The notes: generated by a model not told the origin, from the sequence alone. A DNA stretch of 40,682 bases from Paramagnetospirillum magnetotacticum MS-1 (GCF_000829825.1 NZ_JXSL01000016.1:1-40682), one strand, 5' to 3'. Counted from the stretch's first letter, positions 24,056 to 31,795 are shown. Numbers and translations: made by a program.

Positions 24056-24133
24056 GGTGACGGCCCTCCTGTTCTCCAAACGGGCACGAAGCCCTTCCCT
24101 TGTTGGACGAGCCACCGGGTGAAAATGTTACGG

Positions 24134-25321
24134 TCAGACCAATCCGACAGCACCCAAGGCGTAGAGCACGGCAAGACCGGTCGCGGCCTGAAGGGCGGCC
24201 CCGCCGACCATGGTCGCCAGAGCGGAGGATTCCGCGTCTTTCACCAGGGCGTCGCTGCGAACCAGCCAGTAGAAACTGTCAGTAGGCAGGATGGCGAAGG
24301 ACCCCAGGCAGATGGCGAAGACCGCCGCTTCCGGCGAGATCCCCGACCCGACCACCAGTGGCGCCAGGATCGGGGTGACGGTGGCGAAGGTGGCTGTCGC
24401 CGCGCCGTAGACCAGCTTGAAGATCATGGTGGCGATGAACAGCACCAGCAGCACGCCGATGCTGGCGATCATGGGCTGCAACATCTGCTTCAGGGGCAAA
24501 GCATTGCTCAGCATGGAGCCGAAGGCACTGGCCGCGCCGATGACCAGCAACAGCCCAGCGGTCCGGCGCATGGCGGCATCCAGGCACTCCCGGCGTCCCT
24601 CCGGCCTAGTCTCCATCAGCGCCACCGCCGCCGCGATGATCAGCGCCCCCTTGGGGCGGGTGAGGAAGCCGACCACCGGCAAAGCCGAGAAATCGCCAAC
24701 GGACCCGACCAGCAGCAGCCCCCCAAGGACCGCAAGCGGCGCCAGCGGGCAGATGGAGGACCAGGATAAGCCGCCCCCCACCATGCCGTCGGCTTCCAGA
24801 GGCTTCGCCGTCCGATAGCGGGCCCAGACCTCCCCCGCCAACCAGACCGGCCCGATCAGCAGCAATCCCACCACGAACAGGGATGAACTGTTCACCCCCA
24901 GTCCGGTGGCGACGATCAACGGCCCGGCGGGAAACAGCAGGCGATAGCCCGCCTGGCTGCCGAACGCCACCGAGAGCTTGCGGCGCTCCGCCACCGACGC
25001 CAGGGTGGCATAGGCGGTGTCGGGGCAAACCATCCCGGCGGCGGTAATAGGGGAGATGGTGGCGGCGATACGGTCGGCGCCGTTCAACTGCTGCCGCGCC
25101 ATGCAGGCGGCCAGCACGAAGGACGGCAGCAGGATCAGGGCGAAATCCCCGAGAATCCGGCCAAACCCACTGCTGAAGGCACGAACGACCTCCACCCCGT
25201 TGAGGCCGCTCGCCAGCCCGATCACCAGGGCCAGCAGAACCAGCCAAACCGGTTGGGGAAGATTGAGGCCGCTCCACCGGGGGGCGGCCTGGGATGGGTT
25301 ACCTGCGGTCGAGGATGTCAT
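24134..25321 (-). CDS. GntP-like permease under a candidate ArsR operator, 395 aa
   Basis: A protein of about 11 membrane segments with the GntP/ion-transporter superfamily feel: ISPITAAGMVCPDTAYATLASVA near the first third, and a matching second half (ATMIFKLVYGAATATFATVTPILAPLVVGSG). The start is ATG 25321 with GGAG 8 bp upstream; the ATG at 25342 falls inside the operator and has no ribosome site. GntP proteins carry gluconate and other organic acids. Here the gene lies between arsM and an ECF/MFS unit, and its upstream region repeats the arsR operator almost exactly, so its substrate may be arsenic related. That is inference. Confidence 0.7.
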   Translation of the reverse strand: MTSSTAGNPSQAAPRWSGLNLPQPVWLVLLALVIGLASGLNGVEVVRAFSSGFGRILGDFALILLPSFVLAACMARQQLNGADRIAATISPITAAGMVCPDTAYATLASVAERRKLSVAFGSQAGYRLLFPAGPLIVATGLGVNSSSLFVVGLLLIGPVWLAGEVWARYRTAKPLEADGMVGGGLSWSSICPLAPLAVLGGLLLVGSVGDFSALPVVGFLTRPKGALIIAAAVALMETRPEGRRECLDAAMRRTAGLLLVIGAASAFGSMLSNALPLKQMLQPMIASIGVLLVLFIATMIFKLVYGAATATFATVTPILAPLVVGSGISPEAAVFAICLGSFAILPTDSFYWLVRSDALVKDAESSALATMVGGAALQAATGLAVLYALGAVGLV

Positions 25322-25339
25322 GACAGGTCTCCAGTAACT

Positions 25340-25358
25340 CATAATTCTAGAAATATGG
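25340..25358 (-). promoter_or_regulatory. Candidate ArsR operator upstream of the GntP-like permease
   Basis: CATAATTCTAGAAATATGG is identical at 17 of 19 positions to the sequence covering the arsR start at 26500-26518. The core TTCTAGAA is a palindrome and the CATA/TATG ends are inverted repeats. It stands in the 71-bp gap between arsM and the permease gene. Confidence 0.7.
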
Positions 25359-25392
25359 AAACAATGGACGCGCCTTCGCCCTCAGCCACCCG

Positions 25393-26190
25393 TCAAACCA
25401 GGGGCCGACGGGCCTCGATGGTGGCCGAGGCGACGTAATCCTCGATTCCCAGGCCCGGCGCCCAGTTGGCGATCAGCTCGCGGCTTTCCGGCTTGGGCTC
25501 GATCCGGATGTCGGTGAATCCGGCCTGCTCCAACCAGTTGGACAGCTCCGCCACCGTGGCGGCGCCGGCGGCGCATCCGGTCAGCAATTCCTTCATGGCG
25601 GCCAGTTCCGGTGGAAGGGGGCGCAGCATGACCACGTCGGAGATGGCCACCCGGCCGCCGGGCTTCAGCACCCGGAAGGCATCGTTCAGGACGGCGGGCT
25701 TGTCCGGCGACAGGTTGATGACGCAGTTGGAAATGACCACGTCGGCGGTGTTGTCGGCGATGGGCAGGTGTTCGATCTCGCCCAGGCGAAACTCCACATT
25801 GGCCAACCCCAGCTTGGCGGCATTGGCCCGCGCCTTGGCCAGCATCTCGTGGGTCATGTCGACGCCGATCACCCGCCCGCTCTCGCCCACCTGCCGAACG
25901 GCAAGGAAGGCATCGAAGCCAGCGCCGCTGCCCAGATCGACCACCACCTCGCCCGGCCGCATGGCGGCGATGGCCTGGGGATTGCCGCAGCCGAGCCCCA
26001 GATTGGCGCCGTCCCCCGCAGCGGCAAGGTCGGACTCGTCATAGCCCATGCGCTTGGCCAGGGTGTCGGCATCGGGCGCCGGGCCGCAGCAGGAAGACGG
26101 AACTGCTGGCGAGCAGCAGGACGAGGATGCTCCGGCGGCAATGGCGCCATAGCGGCTTCGCACCAAGTCACGAATCTGATCGGGGGTCAT
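25393..26190 (-). CDS. arsM: Arsenite S-adenosylmethionine methyltransferase, 265 aa
   Basis: The enzyme methylates As(III) using SAM in the cytoplasm. The SAM-binding motif VVDLGSGAGFDAFLA (83-97) and the following VIGVDMTHEML are clear. The ArsM cysteines are present: C68 in LGCGNP, C156 in SNCVINLSPDK and C206 in LTGCAAGA, which together bind arsenite; two extra pairs occur near the N-terminus (C25/C26, C34/C35). The start ATG has GAGGAG 8 bp upstream and is 12 bp behind arsR, so the two are one operon. Products (methylarsenicals) could leave by the ArsP-type permease encoded at 29.3 kb. Confidence 0.93.
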   Translation of the reverse strand: MTPDQIRDLVRSRYGAIAAGASSSCCSPAVPSSCCGPAPDADTLAKRMGYDESDLAAAGDGANLGLGCGNPQAIAAMRPGEVVVDLGSGAGFDAFLAVRQVGESGRVIGVDMTHEMLAKARANAAKLGLANVEFRLGEIEHLPIADNTADVVISNCVINLSPDKPAVLNDAFRVLKPGGRVAISDVVMLRPLPPELAAMKELLTGCAAGAATVAELSNWLEQAGFTDIRIEPKPESRELIANWAPGLGIEDYVASATIEARRPLV

Positions 26191-26202
26191 GGTTCAAACT
26201 CC

Positions 26203-26502
26203 TCAGGAGCAGCAGGGATCGCGCGAACAGCAATTCTCGGTGAGATAACCAACCACCGCCCGCATGCGTCCGTATTCAGCGGAATAGATCAGCGAGCGCC
26301 CCTCGCGCCGCACCAAAACCAGTCCGGCGTTCTTCAGGTGCGACAGATGAAACGACAGGGTATTGGGGGTGATCGCCAACTCCTCGGCGATCTGCCCGGC
26401 CGGCATCCCCGCCGGTCCGGCGGTCACCAGCAGGCGGAAGACCCGCAGGCGCGAGTCCTGGGCCAGGGCAGAAAGGGCGGCGATGATGTCTATTTTTTCC
26501 AT
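26203..26502 (-). CDS. arsR: ArsR-family repressor with C-terminal cysteine site, 99 aa
   Basis: A winged helix protein with recognition region ITPNTLSFHLSHLKNAGLV. It has no ELCVC motif in the DNA-binding part; instead the cysteines are grouped at the C-terminus (C91, C92, C97, C98). This matches the type known from Acidithiobacillus ferrooxidans ArsR, in which C-terminal cysteines bind As(III). No Shine-Dalgarno sequence precedes the ATG, and the promoter places the transcription start at or next to the A of ATG, so translation is probably leaderless. It should repress arsR-arsM and, through the second operator, the GntP-like permease. Confidence 0.92.
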   Translation of the reverse strand: MEKIDIIAALSALAQDSRLRVFRLLVTAGPAGMPAGQIAEELAITPNTLSFHLSHLKNAGLVLVRREGRSLIYSAEYGRMRAVVGYLTENCCSRDPCCS

Positions 26503-26538
26503 AATTCGAGATATATGGAATCATTTAGTGCCTGTCAA
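26499..26538 (-). promoter_or_regulatory. arsR promoter and operator on a leaderless start
   Basis: On the minus strand TTGACA (26538-26533), a 17-bp spacer and TATATC (26515-26510) form a near-consensus sigma-70 promoter. Seven bases later comes the ATG of arsR (26502). The inverted repeat CCATAATTC-GA-GATATATGG (26499-26518) covers the -10 box, the start point and the start codon, so bound repressor would block polymerase directly. Confidence 0.8.
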
Positions 26539-26596
26539 GCTCCGCCCATCGGACAAGAGACAGGAGGCACATTTCATTGCAAAATCATGCTTGGCA

Positions 26597-26618
26597 TTCG
26601 GCTGCCTGGTAAGCCGAA
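26597..26618. promoter_or_regulatory. Inverted repeat ahead of the ModE-like gene
   Basis: TTCGGCT and AGCCGAA flank an 8-base spacer, 18 bp ahead of the ATG of the ModE-like gene. The size and place suit an operator used for autoregulation, or an RNA hairpin in the leader. No T-run follows. Confidence 0.4.
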
Positions 26619-26636
26619 CGGGAATCGAGCGGGATC

Positions 26637-27038
26637 ATGCTGAAACTTCGGGTCAAACTGTGTTCATTCGCCGCGCTGGGGCCGGGCAAAGCCAATCTGC
26701 TGGAAGCCGTCGACCGCTGCGGCTCCATCACCGCCGCCGCCAAAGACCAGGGCATGTCCTATCGCCGGGCCTGGATGCTGATCGACGAAATGAACCGCGC
26801 CTTCCGCGAACCCGTGGTGGGCGCCGCCGCAGGCGGCCGGACCGGCGGCAGGGCCGAGGTTTCCGAACTGGGCCGGGAGGTTCTGGCCATCTACCGCGAG
26901 GTTCAGCAACTCGCCGAGACGGCGGTCTCCGAGCCGTTGCAGCGGCTGGAAAATCTGGTCGCCGATAGTCCCGAACCACCTCCTGCCGGAACCGCCCCCG
27001 GGTCGGGGCGTCATCGCCCCCTCCGCGACGACGATTAA
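26637..27038 (+). CDS. ModE N-terminal-like DNA-binding protein without molybdate domain, 133 aa
   Basis: The LysR-type helix-turn-helix of the ModE family is plain: GPGKANLLEAVDRCGSITAAAKDQGMSYRRAWMLIDEMN, then a wing with GGRTGGRAEVSELGREVLAIYREV. The protein ends after about 110 structured residues plus a disordered Pro/Gly tail, so the MopI/TOBE molybdate-binding part of full ModE is missing. Stand-alone proteins of this kind exist and their effectors are mostly unknown. In a locus with a molybdoenzyme and moaA a link to molybdenum supply is plausible. A 42-bp palindrome on the promoter of the next gene is a possible target. Confidence 0.8.
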   Translation: MLKLRVKLCSFAALGPGKANLLEAVDRCGSITAAAKDQGMSYRRAWMLIDEMNRAFREPVVGAAAGGRTGGRAEVSELGREVLAIYREVQQLAETAVSEPLQRLENLVADSPEPPPAGTAPGSGRHRPLRDDD

Positions 27039-27074
27039 CCTCTCGGCGTCATATCCGCAAAGGAACGACGGTCG

Positions 27075-27123
27075 TTGTAATCGCCCATGCATGACGCTAT
27101 AAGACAAGCGTTATGCACGGGCG
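27075..27123 (+). promoter_or_regulatory. Promoter with 42-bp inverted repeat upstream of the TauE/SafE gene
   Basis: TTGTAA (27075-27080), a 17-bp spacer and TATAAG (27098-27103) form a sigma-70 type promoter. A long inverted repeat with 17-bp arms (27082-27098 and 27107-27123, 15 of 17 pairs matching) and an 8-bp centre covers the spacer, the -10 box and the likely start point. A repressor bound here would block initiation. Confidence 0.65.
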
Positions 27124-27160
27124 GCTACGACGGTTGTCCCTGAACCTTGGTGGATAGGCA

Positions 27161-27946
27161 ATGCGCGAGAACCGACTTGCTGCATTCGGAGGTGGTGCCG
27201 TCATCGGCACCCTTGGTGGGCTGATCGGCCTTGGCGGCGCGGAATTTCGCCTGCCTCTGCTGATCGGCTCGTTCCGCTTCGCCGCCCTGGAGGCGGTCAT
27301 CCTCAACAAGGCCATGAGTCTGGTGGTGGTGGCCGCCGCCCTGGTGTTCCGAACCCGCATCATCTCCATCGAGACGGTGGTCTCCCACGGGGACATCATC
27401 ATCAACATCCTGGCGGGCAGCATGGCCGGAGCGTGGTTCGGGGCGGGCTGGGCCATGCGCCTCAAATCCGATGGGCTGTACCGTATCATTGCCGTGCTGC
27501 TGGTCATCATCGCCGGGGCGCTGCTGTTCGGCCACGACGCCACCGGCCAAGGCGTGCCGTTGTTCTCTGGTACGGTTCAGATCGTTGCCGGTGTCCTGGC
27601 AGGCTTCGCCATCGGCATTGTCGCCTCGCTGCTGGGAGTCGCCGGGGGTGAATTGCTGATCCCCACCCTGGTATTGCTGTTCGGCCTCGACATCAAGCTG
27701 GCGGGCAGCCTGTCGCTGGCGATCAGTCTGCCGACCATGATTGTCGGCTTCTCCCGCTACACCCAGGATGCCAGCTTCGCCGTTCTGGGACGCAACCGCA
27801 CCTTCATGGTGGTGATGGCCGCCGGATCGCTGGCGGGAGCCTTCATCGGGGGGATGTTGTTGGGAATGGCGCCCAGCGCCATCCTGCTGCCGCTGCTGGC
27901 AGCGATGCTGATGATTTCCGCTGTGAAGGTCTGGCGGCACGGATAA
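27161..27946 (+). CDS. TauE/SafE-family membrane exporter, 261 aa
   Basis: Eight or so membrane segments with the two-half TauE/SafE (DUF81) pattern: GGLIGLGGAEFRLPLLIG in the first half and the matching LLGVAGGELLIPTLVLLFG in the second. Family members move sulfite, sulfonates or other small anions. The gene follows the ModE-like regulator by 122 bp and has its own promoter with a large palindrome. An oxyanion substrate would fit the locus, but nothing in the sequence identifies it. It ends 17 bp from the convergent cytochrome gene. Confidence 0.85.
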   Translation: MRENRLAAFGGGAVIGTLGGLIGLGGAEFRLPLLIGSFRFAALEAVILNKAMSLVVVAAALVFRTRIISIETVVSHGDIIINILAGSMAGAWFGAGWAMRLKSDGLYRIIAVLLVIIAGALLFGHDATGQGVPLFSGTVQIVAGVLAGFAIGIVASLLGVAGGELLIPTLVLLFGLDIKLAGSLSLAISLPTMIVGFSRYTQDASFAVLGRNRTFMVVMAAGSLAGAFIGGMLLGMAPSAILLPLLAAMLMISAVKVWRHG

Positions 27947-27963
27947 GACCGGCCCTGGGCGGG

Positions 27964-28806
27964 TTACGGCAGGGATATCGCGGCCCGGCTCAGTTCCTCG
28001 AACCCAGCGGCGGCTTCGCCTGCCGGTTTGGTGGCCGGTTGGCGGCCATAGAGCAAGCGCGCCTCCACCGCCACGGTTCCGTCACGGCCCGGAGCCTCGA
28101 TCTCCACCACGGTGGCCCGATCCGGGGCCAAGGAGTGGTCTTGCCACCCGCTCCCGTCATTCCGCCATCCGAAACGCTGACGCTCGATCCAGACAGTCCT
28201 TCCATTGGGATCGAGGCCGCGCAGAACCAGCCACACTGCCCGTCCGGTTGTTCCACCCGGCAGGCCATGGCCGGCGAGATGGCGGATCGAGGCGATGAGC
28301 CGTTCGTCCGCCAAGGCCAGTTGAACGGTCGCCACATTTTGCAGAAAGGCCGGATCGCTGGCGCCGCGAAAGGCGTGATGCCCCTGGCCCGCCTCCAAAT
28401 GGCAATCGAGGCAGGTGATGCCGCTTCGGGCGGCATTGGAGCCCTTGAACATCCGCACCGTCGACTCGCCGGGAGCGTCATGGCACCGGCCGCAGGCATC
28501 GGGGATCGCCACCGAGGCAAAGGGATGTTCTCCGCCGCCATGGCAATCCCGGCAGGCGACCCCCAAACGCCCCGACGGGGCATGGCAGGCGAGGCAGGCC
28601 TTGTCTGAATTGGCCTCGGCCCATTCCTTCTGGAAGGCGGGCGTGGCGGCCGACCGGGCCATGGCGGTTTTGGCAAATTCTTCGGCCTGGGCGCGATGGC
28701 ATGGGGCGCAGTCCTCGTCGGCCTGGGCTGGCACTCCCGCCAGAACGACCACCACGATCACCCAAATCGCGCGGACCAGAATCGTCAGGTGTTCCAGGTG
28801 TGGCAT
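27964..28806 (-). CDS. Periplasmic pentaheme cytochrome c, 280 aa
   Basis: A signal peptide (about residues 1-29, ending PAQA) leads to five CxxCH heme-binding motifs: CAPCH (33-37), CLACH (71-75), CRDCH (85-89), CGRCH (105-109) and CLDCH (132-136). After about residue 150 comes a heme-free beta-rich domain of 130 residues. The start is ATG 28806 (GGTGG site); GTG 28815 is possible. The heme half resembles cytochrome c554-type proteins (a CxxCH-rich multiheme family). It could carry electrons to or from a periplasmic oxidoreductase such as the arx complex; no oxidase or reductase gene is adjacent, so this is inference. Confidence 0.85.
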   Translation of the reverse strand: MPHLEHLTILVRAIWVIVVVVLAGVPAQADEDCAPCHRAQAEEFAKTAMARSAATPAFQKEWAEANSDKACLACHAPSGRLGVACRDCHGGGEHPFASVAIPDACGRCHDAPGESTVRMFKGSNAARSGITCLDCHLEAGQGHHAFRGASDPAFLQNVATVQLALADERLIASIRHLAGHGLPGGTTGRAVWLVLRGLDPNGRTVWIERQRFGWRNDGSGWQDHSLAPDRATVVEIEAPGRDGTVAVEARLLYGRQPATKPAGEAAAGFEELSRAAISLP

Positions 28807-28925
28807 CCGGTCCACCAGAGTTTGGGATACGGAAAGTGTATCAAGCCAGCCTCACCATTTCAGCCACATCATGAGCATCCCACGGAACTGCCATGCGTCA
28901 ACGCCCGCGCTTATTCCTTAGTAAG

Positions 28926-28947
28926 AATATGCTTGTGATGGCATATT
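28926..28947. promoter_or_regulatory. Candidate ArsR operator upstream of the second arsR
   Basis: AATATGC and GCATATT are perfect 7-bp inverted arms around an 8-bp spacer, ending 6 bp before the ATG of the adjacent arsR-family gene. The site differs from that of the first arsR, so the two repressors probably do not cross-bind. Confidence 0.6.
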
Positions 28948-28953
28948 TATGAA

Positions 28954-29304
28954 ATGGAATACGCAACCAACATCTTCTTCGCCCTCTCCGACCCGATCCG
29001 CTTGCGCGGTTTGGCGCTCATGGCCAAGGAGGGCGAACTTTGCGTCTGCGAACTGACCCACGCCCTCCAGGCCGGTCAGCCTCAGATCTCCAAGCACATG
29101 GCCACTCTTCGCGATGCGGGTCTGGTCAAGGATCGCCGGGATGCCCAGTGGGTTCTCTACTCCCTTGCCTCCGACGCTCCGCAATGGGTCCAAGACGCCG
29201 TGGCGGCCGCGGTGAAGGGAATTTCCGAGGATCGACGGCATGCCGACGATGTTGGGCGACTGAAGTCCATGACGACCCGCCCACCCCGCGAGCGCGTCGC
29301 TTGA
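28954..29304 (+). CDS. ArsR-family repressor with ELCVC motif, 116 aa
   Basis: The winged helix has the classic metalloid site ELCVCEL (C30, C32) within the DNA-binding region, with recognition helix QPQISKHMATLRDAGLV. This is the As(III)/Sb(III)-responsive ArsR type. No ribosome site precedes the ATG; an AT-rich palindrome stops 6 bp before it. It is followed after 18 bp by the ArsP-type permease, so it probably controls that gene and the downstream thioredoxin-like gene. Confidence 0.9.
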   Translation: MEYATNIFFALSDPIRLRGLALMAKEGELCVCELTHALQAGQPQISKHMATLRDAGLVKDRRDAQWVLYSLASDAPQWVQDAVAAAVKGISEDRRHADDVGRLKSMTTRPPRERVA

Positions 29305-29322
29305 TTACGGAAGGCGAAAGCC

Positions 29323-30288
29323 ATGTTCGAGATTTTCACCCGCCTTGCCGACTGGACCATCACCGACGTCCTTGCGCTTGAACCGGGAACCAAGCTGGCG
29401 GACGCGGTCCACTTCTTTGTCGAGGACACCACCAAGATCTTTGTCCTGCTGGTGGTCATCGTTTTCGTCATGGGCCTGTTTCGCACCATGCTGTCGCCGG
29501 AAAAAGTCCGGGGATATATCGAAGGCACGTCGCGCGGCATCGGCTATATCCTGGCCGTGATCCTGGGGGCGGTCACCCCATTCTGCTCCTGCTCGTCGGT
29601 GCCGCTGTTCATCGGCTTCCTCGAAGGTGGCATTCCGGTGGGCGTCACCATGGCGTTCCTGATCACCTCGCCGCTGGTCAACGAGGTGGCCGTGGTTATT
29701 CTCGGCTCCATCATGGGCTGGAAGATGACCACGGTCTATGTGGTGACCGGCATGAGCGTCGGCATCCTGGGCGGTATCCTCATCGACCGCTTCCATATGG
29801 AGCGCTGGGTCGAGGACTATGTCTGGAAGATCCGCATGGGAACCATGGCTCAGGCCGAAGTGGACGGCTCCGTGACCGGGCGGGTCCGCTACGCCTGGGG
29901 CGAGGTCAGGGACATCGTCGGACGCATCTGGCTCTACATCATCATCGGCGTCGGCATTGGTTCCGCCCTTCATGGCTATGTGCCGCAGGAGCTGTTCGCC
30001 CAATATGCCTCGGCCGACAACCCGTTCGCCGTGCCGGTCGCGGTGCTGATGGGGCTGCCGCTCTATTCCAACGCCACCGGCATCATTCCGGTCGCCGAAG
30101 CGCTGATCGCCAAGGGCGTTCCCATCGGCACCGTGATCGCCTTCATGATGAGCGTGGTCGGTGTTTCACCACCAGAGTTCATCATGCTGCGCAAGGTGTT
30201 GAAGCCGCAAATGCTGATCTTCTTCGGCGTGTTCCTGACCATCTCCTTCATGATGGTCGGCTACCTGCTGAACCTGATTTTTGCCTGA
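29323..30288 (+). CDS. arsP: ArsP-type permease (organoarsenical efflux), 321 aa
   Basis: Around eight membrane segments with the family signature TPFCSCSSVPLFIGF (C88 and C90) and ITSPLVNEVAVVILGS. The second half repeats the pattern (LMGLPLYSNATGIIPVAEALIAKG). The ArsP branch of the DUF318 permease family exports trivalent organoarsenicals such as methylarsenite. The upstream arsR and the arsM gene 3 kb away support that reading. The other branch of this family is of unknown role, so the substrate remains open. The next gene encodes a thioredoxin-like protein, a frequent companion of these permeases. Confidence 0.82.
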   Translation: MFEIFTRLADWTITDVLALEPGTKLADAVHFFVEDTTKIFVLLVVIVFVMGLFRTMLSPEKVRGYIEGTSRGIGYILAVILGAVTPFCSCSSVPLFIGFLEGGIPVGVTMAFLITSPLVNEVAVVILGSIMGWKMTTVYVVTGMSVGILGGILIDRFHMERWVEDYVWKIRMGTMAQAEVDGSVTGRVRYAWGEVRDIVGRIWLYIIIGVGIGSALHGYVPQELFAQYASADNPFAVPVAVLMGLPLYSNATGIIPVAEALIAKGVPIGTVIAFMMSVVGVSPPEFIMLRKVLKPQMLIFFGVFLTISFMMVGYLLNLIFA

Positions 30289-30303
30289 CCTAAGGAGGAC
30301 ATC

Positions 30304-30540
30304 ATGAAATCGTTCAAAGTGCTGGGATCGGGCTGCAAGAACTGCATCACCACCGCCAAACTGATCGAGGACAAGGCCCGAGCGCTGGGCGTCGCGGTCG
30401 AAATCGAGAAAGTCACCGACATGGCCGCCATCCTGGGCTTCGGCGTCATGAGCACGCCGGGCGTGGTGCTGGACGGCAAGGTTGTTCATGCGGGGGGAAT
30501 TCCGCAACCGGACAAGGTTACCGGGTGGCTGGAAGGCTGA
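30304..30540 (+). CDS. Small thioredoxin-fold protein with CxxC, 78 aa
   Basis: A compact thioredoxin-like domain of the MTH895/redox-active disulfide type: GSGCKNC (C11, C14) near the N-terminus and the cis-Pro region MSTPGVVLDGK. It is cytoplasmic (no signal peptide) and about the usual length. It follows the ArsP-type permease by 15 bp with an AAGGAGG ribosome site. It may deliver or reduce arsenicals or maintain the permease cysteines. The pairing with DUF318 permeases recurs in many genomes, as I recall, but the mechanism is not settled. Confidence 0.85.
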   Translation: MKSFKVLGSGCKNCITTAKLIEDKARALGVAVEIEKVTDMAAILGFGVMSTPGVVLDGKVVHAGGIPQPDKVTGWLEG

Positions 30541-30610
30541 AATGCCGCCGCTGATCGGTTGAACGAGGTCTGGCGAAGCTCCGCCATCCCTCCGAACGAA
30601 GGAGGTTTCC

Positions 30611-31795
30611 ATGGCTAAGCGTGAAATCGTGATCTGCAATGCGGTCAGAACCGCAATCGGGACCTTCGGCGGTTCGCTGAAGACTATTCCCGCCAGCGAT
30701 CTGGGGGGCGCCGCCATCAAGGCGGTACTGGAGCGATCCGGCATCGACGGCAGGGATATTGGAACCGTTGTGATGGGCAATGTGGTGCAGGCAGGAGGCA
30801 AGATGAACCCGGCCCGCCAAGCGGGGATCCTCGGCGGACTGCCCGTTGAAGTCCCCGCCATGACGGTGAACCGGGTCTGTGGATCCGGCGCCCAGGCAAT
30901 CGCTTCCGCCGCCCAGGAAGTCATGCTCGGCTTCGTGGACGCTGCCATTGCCGGCGGCATGGAGAACATGGACCTCGCCCCCTATCTGCTGACCGGCACG
31001 CGTTGGGGGCAGCGTCTCGGCGATGGTCAGATCTTCGACAGCGTCCTGCGCGACGGCTTGAATGACGCCTTCTCGGGACAACATTCCGGCTGGCACACCG
31101 AGGACTTGGTCAAGGAGATGAATATCAGCAGGGAAGACCAAGACCGTTGGGCCGAACGATCACAAAGAAGCTTCTCTGCCGCCCAGGCTGCGGGGCTGTT
31201 CTCAGCCGAGATCGCACCCGTCGAGATTCAGGGCCGCAAGGGGCCGACCGTTTTCGATAAGGATGAACACAATCGTCCCGATACGAGGTTCGAATCTCTC
31301 GCCAAGTTGAAGCCCGCCTTCCGGCCCGACGGCACCATCACCGCCGGCAGCGCTCCTGGCCTGAACAGTGGTGCCGCCGCCATGATCGTCGCGGACCGCG
31401 CCTGGGCCGAACGGCATGGTCTTGTGCCCATGGCCCGTCTGCTGTCCTACGGCATTGGGGCGGTGGAGCCCGGTATGTTCGGCCTCGGCCCCGTTCCGGC
31501 CGTCCGCCAAGCACTGGAGCGGGCGAGATGGAGTTGCGCCGATATCGAACGCATCGAAATCAACGAAGCCTTCGCGGCTATCGCCATTGCGGTTATGCGG
31601 CAACTAGGGCTCTCCGAGGATAGAGTGAACGTCGAAGGTGGCGCCATCGCCCATGGGCATCCGATCGGAGCGTCCGGCGCAGTCCTGACCACCCGCCTGA
31701 TACACTCCATGCGCCGGGACGGCCTGCGCCGCGGTGTGGTCACCCTGTGCATCGGGGGCGGACAGGGAATCTCCCTGGCGCTCGAAACCTGCTGA
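30611..31795 (+). CDS. Acetyl-CoA acetyltransferase (thiolase), 394 aa
   Basis: A full-length thiolase II type enzyme: nucleophile C90 in NRVCGSGAQA, EINEAFA, GGAIAHGHPIGASG with the catalytic His, and CIGGGQG with the second Cys near the end. One unusual stretch is GSAPGLNSGAAA where GNASG(I/L)NDGAAA is usual. It would condense two acetyl-CoA to acetoacetyl-CoA or run in reverse, as in polyhydroxybutyrate synthesis or acyl degradation. It has its own strong ribosome site (GAAGGAGG) and no metabolic partner beside it. Its presence between arsenic and metal export genes is unexplained, and it may be a passenger of insertion. Confidence 0.9.
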   Translation: MAKREIVICNAVRTAIGTFGGSLKTIPASDLGGAAIKAVLERSGIDGRDIGTVVMGNVVQAGGKMNPARQAGILGGLPVEVPAMTVNRVCGSGAQAIASAAQEVMLGFVDAAIAGGMENMDLAPYLLTGTRWGQRLGDGQIFDSVLRDGLNDAFSGQHSGWHTEDLVKEMNISREDQDRWAERSQRSFSAAQAAGLFSAEIAPVEIQGRKGPTVFDKDEHNRPDTRFESLAKLKPAFRPDGTITAGSAPGLNSGAAAMIVADRAWAERHGLVPMARLLSYGIGAVEPGMFGLGPVPAVRQALERARWSCADIERIEINEAFAAIAIAVMRQLGLSEDRVNVEGGAIAHGHPIGASGAVLTTRLIHSMRRDGLRRGVVTLCIGGGQGISLALETC

